Below, one piece after another: positions 1 through 11,910 of a stretch of DNA of 64,000 nucleotides. The stretch is from Akanthomyces muscarius (Eukaryota > Ascomycota > Sordariomycetes > Hypocreales > Cordycipitaceae), in the NCBI RefSeq assembly GCF_028009165.1, contig NC_079241.1, forward strand, positions 6,386,001-6,450,000, in the 5' to 3' direction. How positions within the stretch are numbered: the first letter of the stretch is position 1; every line of letters begins with the position of its first letter. The translations under genes and the position numbers were made by a program. Below the pieces are notes generated by a model. The model was not told the DNA's origin. It did not search any database and saw nothing but the letters and a program-made list of their open reading frames with translations.

Positions 1-3000
1 ACTGGTTGCCAGCCGTCTGGGCTGTGTGGTGTGGGCTTTCTACCAGTACAGCGCCCGCTACTAGTGACGGCACTTTGGGGCACTAATCTCGGGGGAGCTT
101 GTCCTGTCTTTGAGCTAATCTCGCCGCCTGTGGAAAATTTCCGAATACTGGTAAGGAATCATTTAAAAAAAGAGAGGTCGGCGTCGCATTGAGAGATGCT
201 TTGGTGGTGGCGGGTAAGACGATTGGCTCGTGCGGGCATTCTGAAATTGGGGACAGGTTTGGTGTCTCGGTTACCTTTGAATGGTCTCACCTTGCAGCGT
301 ATGGTCACGTTTTTTCCTCATATTACCAGTCCAGCTATCAATAAGCGCTGTAACGTGTACAATTTACAAGAAAAAGAGCTGAGCCTGGGACTGCACACCG
401 ATGCTGGTTGGTAGGGCGAGAGCCCGGCAGATGCATAGTCTAACATGCCAGCATAATAACAAGGCGCCCTTTATTACTCAATGTGGCGGCGGCCATCGTC
501 AAAAGTGCAAGCGTAGAGAGTAGTTCTTGCTGGGTAAGTGGCATTTTATTGGCCACCTTGCTGCCGTGGTCTTGTGCCTGCAGCGTTGCTAGCTTTAATC
601 CCAGCGCCGAGCCGGGGTTCGAGAAGCCACACGCCCCCTTTTCTCCCCAGGCTTGCGTTGGTCTGGACCGCCTCTTGTGGACAGCAATCTGACGGCTTTG
701 TCGTTGGATTGGCGAAGATGCCAACGGATTGAGCTGGGGGGCGAGGCTGTGGCGAGCGGCCATTTCCCATTCAGCGTAGTGGTGGCGATGGATTGCGAAT
801 TTTTGGAGCGACCAAGGGGATACGGGAGAGCAGAAGGGAGATAGGAGAAGGTCGCTTACTCGTACCAGTAGCCAGGCTGCTAGGTTGTCGGGCAAGTTGT
901 TTGTGCCAGCGCATCGCTGATATGGCGCTCTCTCTTTTCGAGTAGCTCTATCAAACTACCGATACACGGGCTGGGTGACTTGCCCAGCTCTTGAGGAGCG
1001 AAGCGGGATATTTTCTCTCCAAGCATATCACGAACCAAGAAAAGAGGCTTGCTCGCCCTGGAAAACTTGGCTTTGGTTCGGCAAAAAGGCGATCCACAGC
1101 CGACAATCCATCGGCTGGGCGGTCCATCCAATGTCCATGCAGACAACGTGCTCCGCCAAGGTTCGTCGGTGGCTGAGCGGATGCAACCTCGAGCGACGGC
1201 CTTCTTTTTCGCTCCTACTTGCCAGTTGCCAGTGCTAATCAGTACTCTAAGAAATTTACTGGAGCTGTTGCTCCCCGGCCCCCCCCAAGGTTAGCAAAGT
1301 AATAGTCTGTGCCGCTAGGAAAAGCGCGCCGACGTTTCGTATTGTGTGGGCAGAAGATCTGTTCCTGCATTAGCGGGATGTGAGCCGGGACCAGTCATGA
1401 TGCGGCATTCGGTCTCCTTTTTGGCTGTCCCCCCCCTTTTCTGCCTAAAATTATGAACAGGGCCTTGTCAAGCTGTCAGAATGCAGTATGCAGTGCACCA
1501 GGCGCTCGTGGGGAAATTGTTATGCAAGGCAATATCAGGCAGTCAAGCCGCAGCGCTTACAGGCCACCAAGGTGTACAGTAGGATGCAGCTGTCGGCAGC
1601 AAGGTAGCTACCTACAGATTACAGTGGCGTTCGACGGGCGTTTCTGGCGCGACGACTATTGGATGGTGTAGCCAGTGGTATGAGATTATTGCACCGACTG
1701 CTAACGATGATGGAAAGTAATCAACGCCGCTCGACGTAAAATGGTTGCCATGGGTTGGTCGGGCTGCCTCGACGTCAGTGCTCTCCACTGACTTGGCGGC
1801 AAGCAAGTGACAAGCAAGGAGCGAGCTGCCCTTTGTGAGTTGTCTCATGATGCCATCGCAGACGCAAGGCGAACCGTGAGACGGTCTAAGACATTGACTC
1901 TACTGCTCAAGCAAAAATGCCCTGACGTAGGCGGTCCCTGAAGCCACTGCGCGGTGACGATCCTTCTTGTTTGCTGATGCCAATTGCATCACTCAAAAGC
2001 CAATGCTGGGCAAGCAACGAAGGCATCACCAACAACCTCTTGTACTTGGCTAGCTTATATGGAAACAGGGCACTGCTCAGCTTCAGGAAGCAGACAAGCG
2101 TGGTGTGTAAAGAAAGCTTAAAATGTCGGTAGACCGGCACCCGGATAGAGGCAAGCAGTTCAGAGGAAAAATGACAGCGATGGCGATCTCTCATTGTCAA
2201 AAACAAACAATTGATCTGTATGGTATCTGACACCTTGGCCGAGCAGCAGGGCAGCGGACCACTGCAAGGCTACTAAAATTGTCGCAGGCGCTAGCGCACG
2301 TTGCTGGACGAGATCTTTGCGCCGCAGCTTTTTTATGCACAGGTAATGAGTGAAATTGTACGGATACCATCAGACAGAAATGGCAGCAAGGCCGATTGTT
2401 GGAATTAATAACGGAGCATCAGTAATTTTAGGTTGTCCTGGTGAGCATGATGGAATTGAAATGAGCAGCTCATTCAGAGATGGCTTGTGCTGTCGGATGG
2501 ATGTGAGCTCGCCGAAGCTATAATTAGCAGTGGTTGTTATAGGGGCATGGGCAAAAAAGACGGAACCGCAGACAATCAATTGAAGTGGAATTGAACCAAC
2601 AAGCGTGCTTAATTGGAACAACATCTCGATTCACAAGGGGAAATTCAAGACGACGCAAATCAAGTTGTGATGGGCAGGGACCGACGGGCAGGAAATGGTG
2701 ACTTGCAGTGGCAGTGCTCGTCCTTTTTCCGGGGCCGTCACAATGAGGGTTCAGAGCATAATTATTTATTATTCGTGCATTATTGTTCCCCATCACTGGT
2801 ACTCGCCTGCACCGGTGCGTATTAGTACAGGCAGGGAAAAGTAGCGCGTGCTCGGGCGAGAGCAGGGTGAGCAGGGATATACTGGTACGGTTTGCAGATG
2901 GAGATGGGCCGCGCATCTATGTCCAGAATTGGGATTGATCGGAGGCATCATTACGGAGGGGAAGGATGCCAGGAAAATGATGCCGGCTCAGCCCAGAAAG

Positions 3001-4024
3001 GGGAGGCAGAGGCCGGCGGCTGGCCTCAAAATAATACGAATTAAAATAGAATCAATATGTGAAGCTGGCGATGCTACTTTTGCGCCGGGAGATGAGGCGA
3101 GCAGGCACCTACAGGCTGCTAATTACAGCGAGGTATTACTGTGCCCGTAGGCGGGCCGTCAGCCAGAGATGAGTACCCGCGGACTGGTTCCCCTGGACAT
3201 GCCGCCCTGTTTCTACTGGTACATTCGCCTGCGAGCGGTGAAGTGCAGCGGGAACCTGCAGCAGCCAGGCACCAGGTACCAGTACAGCGGTCGATGGGCC
3301 TGACTGTGCTACGTACTGACTGGGAAGGAGAAGAGCAGCGTGGCAGCGACAAAATGCAAGCCCAGCGGGCCAGAGCAAACAGAAAGGTGAGCTTGGGCAT
3401 CTTGGTCCACTGAATCCCCCCTGGATTAGCGCGCCCCGTTCCCTTTTTGTCCTCCACTTGTCCACCCATGGGGCCATGCTCCATGCTCCATCACCATTGT
3501 CCGCCCCCCCCCCCCATGCTGCCAGCTCCACGCTCATGCTTTCTCTCGACCACACACACACACGCAGCGTTTGGCTCTGTTTTGCCCAGTCGAGCCGCTC
3601 AGCACATCCCGACGCGGTGCAATTTCCCAAGATGGAGCTCAAGGGGTGCGTCTAGCACGCTCATCACATTTTGTTCCTTGCTTTGCTAACGAGATGGGTC
3701 TGCTGGTAGTCACCACACTGACAGACCGAATCCGCACCCGCACATCTCGCCCGCGATGAAGAACAAAGCCCCCCAAAAAGCCAAGAGAGAGCAGAAAAAC
3801 GCAAGACGCACACCCCCGACGAGCTGGCTATTAATACCGCTTCCCTCCTCGCCATCCATCTTCCCTTTCTCTTCCTTTCTTCTTCAGCCCAAACAGCCCA
3901 TTCACAACTACAGCAGCACGCTTTTGACTTCGGTCGTCCATTCTTTCACCACAACTTCCAAAGCTTTCGCTTTAGTCACTCTTTAACCCTTCCATTCACC
4001 AACCCCCCCAACAAATCAATCAAG
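1..4024. other. intergenic region without recognisable gene
   Basis: Short open frames here have no recognisable domain, signal peptide or splice pattern and overlap one another on both strands. The last 300 bases before the next gene are CT-rich and look like its promoter and 5' leader. Copies of the 8-mer TACCAGTA/TACTGGTA are seen at 41, 146, 863, 2880, 3214 and 3277. I see no RNA gene or transposon. Confidence 0.5.
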
Positions 4025-4906
4025 ATGCGTTTCGCTGCTGCCGCCGCCGTTCTGGCCACCTCCGTCATGGCCGGTACCGAGGTCGTCGTCGAGCCTACCT
4101 CGACCGCCTTTGTCACCGAGCACGTCACCGTCACTCAGTGCCCCGAGACCGTCACTGACTGCCCGGCCCGCTCCAAGACCACCTCGGTCATCACCAACAC
4201 CGTGCCTTACACCACCAGCACCGTCTACAGCACCAAGGTCCACACCATCACCAGCTGCGCCGCCACCGTCACCGACTGCCCTGCCCACAGCACTGTCGTC
4301 AGCACCGAGACCATCTCCGTCTCCACCACCGTCTGCCCCGTTGGCCCTGCCACCCAGACTCCCGGCATCTGGAACAACTCCACCATGCCCGGTGGCAACA
4401 AGCCCACTGGCGGCAACAAGCCCTCCGGCAGCGCCTCCATCACCATCCCCGGTGGTGAGAAGCCTACCGGCCCTGCTCAGCCCCCTGCCAGCACCGGTGC
4501 CCCCGCTTGCCCTACTCACTCCGTCACTGCCATCACCAAGAGCTACACCACCGTCCTCACCTCGGTTGAGTACTCTACCATCGCTGTCCCTTGCCCTACC
4601 GGCCCCGGCAACCCCGTCGGCCCCGGCAACCCCGTCACCCCCACTGGCAGCAAGCCCGCTCCCGGTGGCTGCACTGGTCCTAACTGCCCTCCCGCTGGCA
4701 CTGGTGCTCCCCAGCCCCCCGCTGGTGGCAACCAGACGTAAGTTTGAACCCAGACATGTCGATCTCAGAGTCACGGTTGCTAACAACCTCACAGCTGCAC
4801 TGGCCCCAACTGCCCCAAGCCCCCTGTGACCGCTGGTGCCGCTAGCCTTGCTGGCTCCGCCATCTTTGCCGCCGCTGCCGGTCTCGCTGCTTTCGTCCTT
4901 GCTTAA
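4025..4906 (+). CDS. GPI-anchored, Thr/Pro-rich cell-wall protein
   Basis: A predicted secreted wall protein of 274 residues. Residues 1-16 form a signal peptide ending in VMA. The body is rich in Thr, Ser and Val, with repeated blocks of the type [13 protein letters not shown] (two close copies, near residues 35 and 78), then a Pro/Gly-rich linker. A single intron lies at 4738-4794 (57 nt, GTAAGT donor, branch CTAAC, CACAG acceptor). Exon 2 encodes a second CTGPNCP motif and a C-terminal hydrophobic stretch of small residues ending at LA-stop, which is the expected GPI-attachment signal. An NNST sequon is present near residue 118. The family resembles abundant fungal surface proteins, and the strong codon bias toward C-ending codons suggests high expression. 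The exact substrate or partner is unknown. A long reverse-strand open frame over it is a shadow caused by this codon bias. Confidence 0.85.
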
Positions 4907-7900
4907 ATAATTCCTTTCGACTTTTACATAGTTGAAGCCTAACAAGGTTTCGCAGTATTTTTTTACGACTGGCATATTCTTGGGGTCTCTCAGTTAGACA
5001 TGTACAGAGGTTTAACTAGGCTCCTTTAATACTATAAAGCATTTACGGCAACATTTTTGGTCGCTTGGTTTGAGTGGTTATTACATTTTGGCGCGCTGGG
5101 CTACAAATGTATTTTAATTCTTAATTGTATATGGGGCGTTTCGAGGAAGGCGAGTCTTTCCCGGACATGTTCATTGTTGTTTCAAATTTTTCAACATTTT
5201 ACTTCTTGGCCGTATCTGATCAGATCTCGATTGTGATGAAAACTTTAAAATCAGAATTCTCCGACTCTTAAAAGTGACCGAGACTGTTGCAGACGGAAGC
5301 AAGGCGGCAGAAGCAAAAAAGGTCTTGGAACTAGACATCAAGGGACACAAGACCAGCACACAAGTCAGAAAAGCAATTGAGAAACAGCCAGGGAAACAGG
5401 GTTTTGGGCATAAGAGGAGAGGGAGAGGGCGATGAGCCGCAGTACCAGTAGAAAACAAAGGAACTACAATGGACTCGAAGGGTGGGGGGAGGGAAGAGTC
5501 GAGCCTCGACTGCTGCCAGCAGAGAGACAAGGGGGGGGGGGGGGTGGATTGTTTCCTTGCTCGGTGAGCAGCTCTGTCTGGTGTGGATGAACTGATTGAT
5601 ACGAGCCATGCTTACTTGTTTTCTGGAGAAACCTTTTTGTCCACCATTATCAATTCGGAAGCTCGCAGCGAAAAGCCAATTGACCGACATTATTAATCGT
5701 ACCTTGAGGCTTGGTGACGGGCGGGCGATTCCTTTTCCCTTGCCAACACCAACGACACCATAATTGTTTCCTCTGTTCCCCTACATGTGACTTGAACAAA
5801 TCGCCGGCCCGAGACAATCAGCGGGCTGTGTGCAGTACATGTTCACCTCCGAATGCTACTCAGCCGTTGTTAGGGGGGGCGCGCCGAGTCGCCGACCCGA
5901 CGCTGCCTTTTGTCTTGTGCATAATAATCCTGTTCCTGGTTCCTGGCCCTTGGCCTCATTGGGCTTGGTGTAGGCGGGGGGAACCTTTGGGCGGGAAATT
6001 GCACACGCCCCCCCCCCCCTCTCTCCCCGGAAATGAACAATGGTTGGTGCACAGCGCGTCGAAAGGCTCCATGGCCAATCAAATCAAGGCGGCGCTGGGG
6101 TTGCGCTGGGGGGGCTGCACAAAAAGTAATACGAGAATGGGAAATGACGATGCACAAATTATGATCGACGACGACGGCTAGGTTGATGAGAGAGAGAAGA
6201 TGGAATACCGCAGAGGTTTGGACAAGGTTGTCGCAAGGCGGATAATACTTGACGATTTTTATTTTATTTTCATCTCTGAAGATTCGACTGAATGAGAGAG
6301 AGGGCGTGCGCTCACAGTCGGGTACGTCAAGTACAGACTGTGCTGGTACGGTTACACGGCGTTGACAGTCACGCGATTTGACATGAATGTCAAGGCTTGC
6401 CAATCTCTAGCTTCATGAGAGGTAAGATGCCAATTCTCAGCTTCTTGGTCGTGTTTTTTTTTCTTTTGGAGGTGCCAGTGCTTGTTCAAGGCCACGCCCG
6501 TTCCAAGGCACAGCTCCGCCTCGTCCAATTGTGCAAGCCCCAGTGATGAGAACCCCTCGCCATTTTTGTGCACTTTATGCAGAACCGCCACAGCTCAAAA
6601 GGCATCACAGTCTAAAAAGCACAAAAAGAAGCACGAAAAAAAAAATTGGCATCGCGACGTTGCTTTTTTTTTTGCTTCCCTTTTGCGCTCCTGGCCGGCA
6701 TCGATGGAAAAACGATGAAACAAATGGTCGTGCCCATCTCGATAGATCCCCCCCCTTACCCGTCCGACCGCGATTGGAGACGCAAGGGAAGCGAAATCTT
6801 GAAACGAAGTGAAGCGTGGGGGCTCGCTCTCACGGTCACTCTGTTGGGCTCACTGACTTTTTATTTTCGGGGACAATGTTTCAAGCCTGTAGAAATAAAG
6901 TTTTTCGCTTCCCAAGTCTTGGACGCTACGCATAATTATGGTTATTTCCGTAGTCTGTGCTCTTTCTTTACTGCAATTTCAACAGACTTTATGCCATGGG
7001 TGCTCGTACTCTATGGTGAAACCTCGCAACGGCGGCGCTGGGCTGTTGCGCGAAAAAAAAAAAAAAAAAACAGCTAATAGAAAGAGATTACAGACGTTAA
7101 TTTTTTTGCATAGATGGCTCAAGGACATGTCTGGATCCATGTACTTGGGTCCGCGGCCGGCTTGAATGCTTTATGCGCACGAGCTTGGCTGCCACTGCGC
7201 ATGGACTGGTGATGATGCAGACGAGGATGAGGGTCGTCGTGCCTTTATCACTTCTTTTGCGTGGGGCTTCCTCTCTACATAACAACAAGAAGAAAGTCTA
7301 GAAGGGTATATGCACTTTGTGATTCCAAAGTAGCTGGGTACTGGTATTGAATCGAGGCTTGGGAAGCGACTGCGACCGACCACTGTACCATGCCAGTTGC
7401 ACGGAGGCGTGGCTTTGGCGCGATGGCGAGCTGCAGTGTGTTTTAGCTCAATAGGTTATAAGGCTATGCACGTCACTCACAACGAGTTCCGCTATGCTCT
7501 TCAAGCGCATATATGTTTGTATTCCTGTGGAACTCATGCCGGCAGCTTCCCCTCTGCCTGTCTGGTTCCCGTATAAGACGGACGAGTGCAAGCTACTCGA
7601 AGCCCTGGCAGCTCAAGTTCCAGGTACGGACCGAGTCAGCTTGAAGGTGAGAATTCTCACACAGGCAGCCAGATGGGACATGTAAATACAACCGATGGAT
7701 TGGTATGGCCACTGGTCAAAGGCGGCTTCTCCTCAAGCAGCTTTTTAATCACAGACTCGGCATCTGACTGCTTCTCGTTATAGATCCCATGTTTGCGACT
7801 TTGGCGTAGCGTTTTAGTCCACAATACGACCATCTTAGAGCTAGGAAGTGAGAAGTTGTCAAATATGCGCTCATTTATCGTATGGCATGACTGCATCTTG

Positions 7901-9899
7901 ACCACCTTCCAAGTCATGTTGCACGCAGGAGCCTCAGGATGGGTTTGTTGAGGGGTACTCTTTTCTAAAGAAAAAGTTGGCAAGTCAAAGTGAAAGTCAT
8001 AGATGGACCAGCGTAGTTTGCTGATGGATTATAGCTTTCTGTCTGTTTTTTGCTGTTCCCAATGGAGCCGTGTTGTTCAACGTTGAAGATGATAGATTTA
8101 TCGAATCGGCAGAACAGGCCCAAGAATGGACTGCTTCACCAAATGACGAAAAAGAAGACAAATTCTTTTTCCCAGAGATGCACCAGACACTATACCTAAT
8201 GGTACAAGTCCAAGCTGCGCCGTCGTGGTCGGCCGTTTCGCGACTCGGCCGTTCGCGACTCGGCTGGTGTAGTCGCTCTCGCCAAAACAGATGTCGTCTG
8301 CGAATTTATTCATCCCGAGTCCGATTATCAACATGACATGTCCGGAAATCTCTACTCGGACGCGAACATGGCGCCCATTTTCTCTTCTGCAGCCCATCCA
8401 ACACAGCCTCTGGCCGGATTACGCAAACGAGGCCTTTCTATCCGACGCACCTGAAGCCTGCGTGCGTAGGGCGCCTCGTCTCCCACGCCAGGTCGATCTC
8501 GGGCACACACCAGACCCTCGTTGCGCAGCTGCGCGTGACAAGGACCTCTTCCTTGACACGCAGGACTGATGGGCTCTTTGCTTGCTGAAAATCATCGCCC
8601 GGGCTCTAACCCGGTCCGCTGGTAGGCTGTGGCCCCGGTGCAACGTCATGCCGCTGCGGCCCAATTCGGACTCGGGCTCGGACTCGTCTGACAGCCCTGT
8701 GGGTCCTGCCAGCTGCGACAGCCTCGTCCATCCGACCAACGTCATGCATTGTCGGTCACGATGCAGGCACCTGGCCCATCACGGCGCCCTTTTGACAGAA
8801 ACTGACGGTGCTATATTATTGCAATGTAGAAAAAGTGAGACGTTGTTTTCCAAAGAAATATTCTGCCTTGTTGAGCACATCTTGCGGAAATGTCCCCGGG
8901 CTGCAGAATCCTTCCGGGTCCGCTGTCGTCATGGAGTCTGCGGGGCCGCGCTATATCCTTCAGGCTTTTCATCAGACAGCTGAACGGAGCAGAGCCTCAC
9001 GCCATTATTCGTACACTTTCGGACTCGCTTATCCCCTCAGCCTTCTTCTCCCCCCCGTGGAAAGGGATGTGGTTCCCTCCCCCGATACAGGACGAGCAGG
9101 CACACAGCTCTGCGAATCGACGCTGGCGCTTCCTAATCTATACAGCTGCCGGCAGACGACGTGTGCTGGTGGTGGCGGAGCCTTGTTTTTCTCGCAGCCA
9201 AAAAGGCAAAACAGACACATGGTAGTGGAGCATCCGGATACTTTTCTATGCCTTCCTATTGCTGTGCCAGGCTGCCATCTCCACCGGTGGCTGACGGACG
9301 ACGAACAGCTGTGTAGGAATTGGCTTAGGGCGAGCAACGCGGGCTAATTTTTTTCTGATTCCATTGCGCTACTGCTTATGGGTGCCAGCCTGCAGGGGCC
9401 AAGATAAAAAAAGATTCCATGAATCTAGATGTAATTGCGCTTAAAACGTTTGGGCGGTGCAAGCGAGACCGACGTGTCAGAGTCCGAAGCGGTGGAGTAC
9501 AGTGAGTGATGATGATGCAACGGGCGCTTCATCGTTTGTGGTGCGAATAAGCATATATAGTTTGATGTGTCCGCCCGTTGAGCAATCAGGACCGATGAAG
9601 CATCAATAAAGCATTCTGACAAGTTCCCCAAGATTCATCCTCATCTTGGCCGCTCGGGTCCATTTCCAGCCCGACCATCTGCCCAGATTCATCCGCTGTC
9701 CGGAGCCGGCGCCGACAACAAGTACCGGCCGTTCCGAGTCCACGTCACGGCCTCTTTTGGTCCAATTTTTTTTTTCCCTACGAGGACAAAACTAAAAAAC
9801 CAACAGAAGCCCTTTTTTTTTTTCTGTTACTCAAAAGTCGGGTAGCAAGACCAAAAGAATCTCTCGAAAGTAAAAAGAGGTCGACGAAAAACACACACC
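4907..9899. other. long intergenic region, no gene recognised
   Basis: Nearly 5 kb with only short overlapping open frames on both strands. None has a recognisable motif or a convincing splice series. The segment contains G, C, A and T homopolymers (for example near 5530, 6010 and 7055) and two TACCAGTA-type 8-mers (5443, 7339). The last 150 bases are T-rich and form the promoter and leader of the RTA1-like gene. The longest open frame (8808-9347, plus) has no recognisable features. Confidence 0.45.
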
Positions 9900-10922
9900 A
9901 TGGATCAACGCCCCAAAAACCTCTTTGGGCCCGACACGCCCTGCAACCTCGACAACTGCCCCGTCGAATGGTCCATGTTTGGCTACCGCCCGTCGCTGGC
10001 GGCCAACGTCGTCTTTCTCGTCTTGTTTGCGCTCATCGGCGCCGTGCACACGTACTTTGGCGTGCGCTGGCGCAGCTGGGGCTTCATGACGGGCATGCTG
10101 CTGGGCTGCGTGGCCGAGATTCTGGGCTACGTGGGCCGCATCATGATGTGGCACGATCCCTTTTCCTACTACGGATTCATGATTCAAATCAGTAAGTCCC
10201 CTTGTTCTGCTTCTTGCTCGCCTGGCCACTGCGGCTGACACGCACGCGCAGTCTGCCTCACAATCGCCCCCGTCTTCTTCACCGCGTCCATCTACGTCAC
10301 CCTCTCCAAGACGATCCGCTACTTTGCCGCCGACCTCTCGCGCGTCAAGCCGCAGCTGTTCTACTGGGTCTTCATCCCCTTTGACGTCGTGTGCCTGGTC
10401 CTGCAGGCCATTGGCGGCGCGCTCTCGACGACGCAGCACGACGGCCGCCGCACCGGCGTCAACATCTCCATGGCCGGCCTGATCCTGCAGGTCATTGTCA
10501 TTGCGCTCTTCATGGTCGCCTTTTCCGACTACATGATCCGGCTGGCGCGATCCGGCCGCGCCCGCTCCGAGCTCAGGGCGTGGCGGAGCGTCGCCTTTTT
10601 CGGCGGCCTCGTGGCCGCGTGCGTCTTCATCCTGACGCGCTGCGTGTACCGCGTCGCGGAGCTGCAGGACGGCTACGCCGGCAAGCTCTTCCGCGAGGAG
10701 ACGCCATTCATCGTGCTGGAGGGCGTCATGGTCGTGCTCGCGGGCATCGCGCTCATGTTTGGCAGCCCGGGCCTGGTGTTTGATAAGCCGGCGGTCAAGA
10801 ACGGCGCTGCGATGCGCGGCAAGCACAGCCCCTCGGACAGCGAGGAGGGCATGTCGATGGGAGGATATCAAGGAGAGAGGTTTACGGGAAGCGCGGGACC
10901 TTCAGGCGCGGAACGTGTTTAA
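9900..10922 (+). CDS. RTA1-like seven-helix membrane protein
   Basis: A 320-residue polytopic membrane protein of the RTA1/lipid-translocating exporter-like family, which in yeasts is linked to resistance to 7-aminocholesterol and to sphingoid base efflux. Exon 1 is 9900-10191, the intron is 10192-10251 (60 nt, GTAAGT donor, GCGCAG acceptor), and exon 2 is 10252-10922. Joining gives the family pattern: an extracellular Cys-containing N-terminus, FGYRPSLAANV at the first helix, the conserved GYVGR segment after helix 2, then FFTASIYVTLSKTIRY and FIPFDVVCLVLQAIGG, and a further run of helices to about residue 270. The C-terminal 50 residues are hydrophilic and rich in Ser, Gly and Glu, probably cytosolic. 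The start is the first ATG after a T-rich leader. The transported substrate cannot be told from sequence. Confidence 0.88.
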
Positions 10923-11000
10923 GAAGGAGCATAGTAAGGCGTTTATACCATGTTTCTAGACTTGCGTTTTTAGGGTTTTCCTTTGTTCAAGAGCAGCCAT

Positions 11001-11212
11001 AGAGCATCTGTGTTTATTTAGAGCAACGATATCATCCATGTATTTGATCAAGTCTGTACCAAGATACTGCAGAGCATCTGTGCTTATTTTAGAGTAATGA
11101 TATCATCCATGTGTTTGATCAAGTCTGTACCAAGGTACTGAAGAGCATCTGTGCTTATTTTAGAGTAATGGTATCATTCATGTATTTGATCAAGTTTGTA
11201 TCAAGATACTGC
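11001..11212. repeat. three tandem copies of a 70-71 bp unit
   Basis: The unit begins AGAGCATCTGTG and recurs at 11001, 11071 and 11142, with only a handful of substitutions between copies. It lies just 3' of the RTA1-like gene, probably in or beyond its 3' UTR. Units contain no shared open frame. The near identity of copies 2 and 3 implies recent local duplication. Confidence 0.9.
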
Positions 11213-11678
11213 TTCTGCGACACGAATCCTCTCATTTGTAAACTAAAGTACAGTATAATATTGAAGCTGAATGCCCGGAGTGTAGCCGCAGCCTGCGTCG
11301 CTGTGGTGTAAGCAAGTCTTCATGACTTCATGATACAGATCTGCTTCGACGCCCCATCCAAGACACAGCTCAATAACCAAATCACAAAGGCAGCACACAC
11401 CTACTACCAACGCATGCCGATTCCCCATCACAGTCTACTCCGACTCGGCTTGTGCCGGCGTGACGCCCTACGGGTACGCATTCCCGGACTGGGGTATGGC
11501 GGCCCCACAGCAGCGGGGGACCTGCGCCGACCGACATGCAAATGCCGGTTCTCAGATTTTCCGTGACACATCTGCCCGATGCATTTTTCCCCGCGACAAT
11601 ACCTGTCCTCTTTCTTTCCCTCTTGTCCGTTCCCAACGTCTCTTTTCATCACCGGCGTCTCCTAGCTCATCGGTCTGC

Positions 11679-11878
11679 ATGAACCGTCTGCGCATCGCTC
11701 CCCTCTCCTCCATCCGATTGCCGTCGTCGACGCTGCGCCGCACCACCTGCCACCACCACGACCCCCGACCGACTCCCCAGACTCTCATCGCCTTCTCCAC
11801 CTCGGCCTGCACCATGGCTCCCTCCAAGGCCGCCCTCGACTTTGTCGACTTTGTCAACGCCTCGCCGACTCGTATGTA

Positions 11879-11910
<32 letters not shown>

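Noticed and set aside
4016..4975. 319-residue Gly/Ala/Ser-rich frame on the minus strand
   Set aside because: It is antisense to the wall protein and explained by its repetitive codon use.
9831..10871. 346-residue open frame on the minus strand
   Set aside because: It is antisense to the RTA1-like gene and reads as Ala/Asp/His-rich low-complexity sequence.
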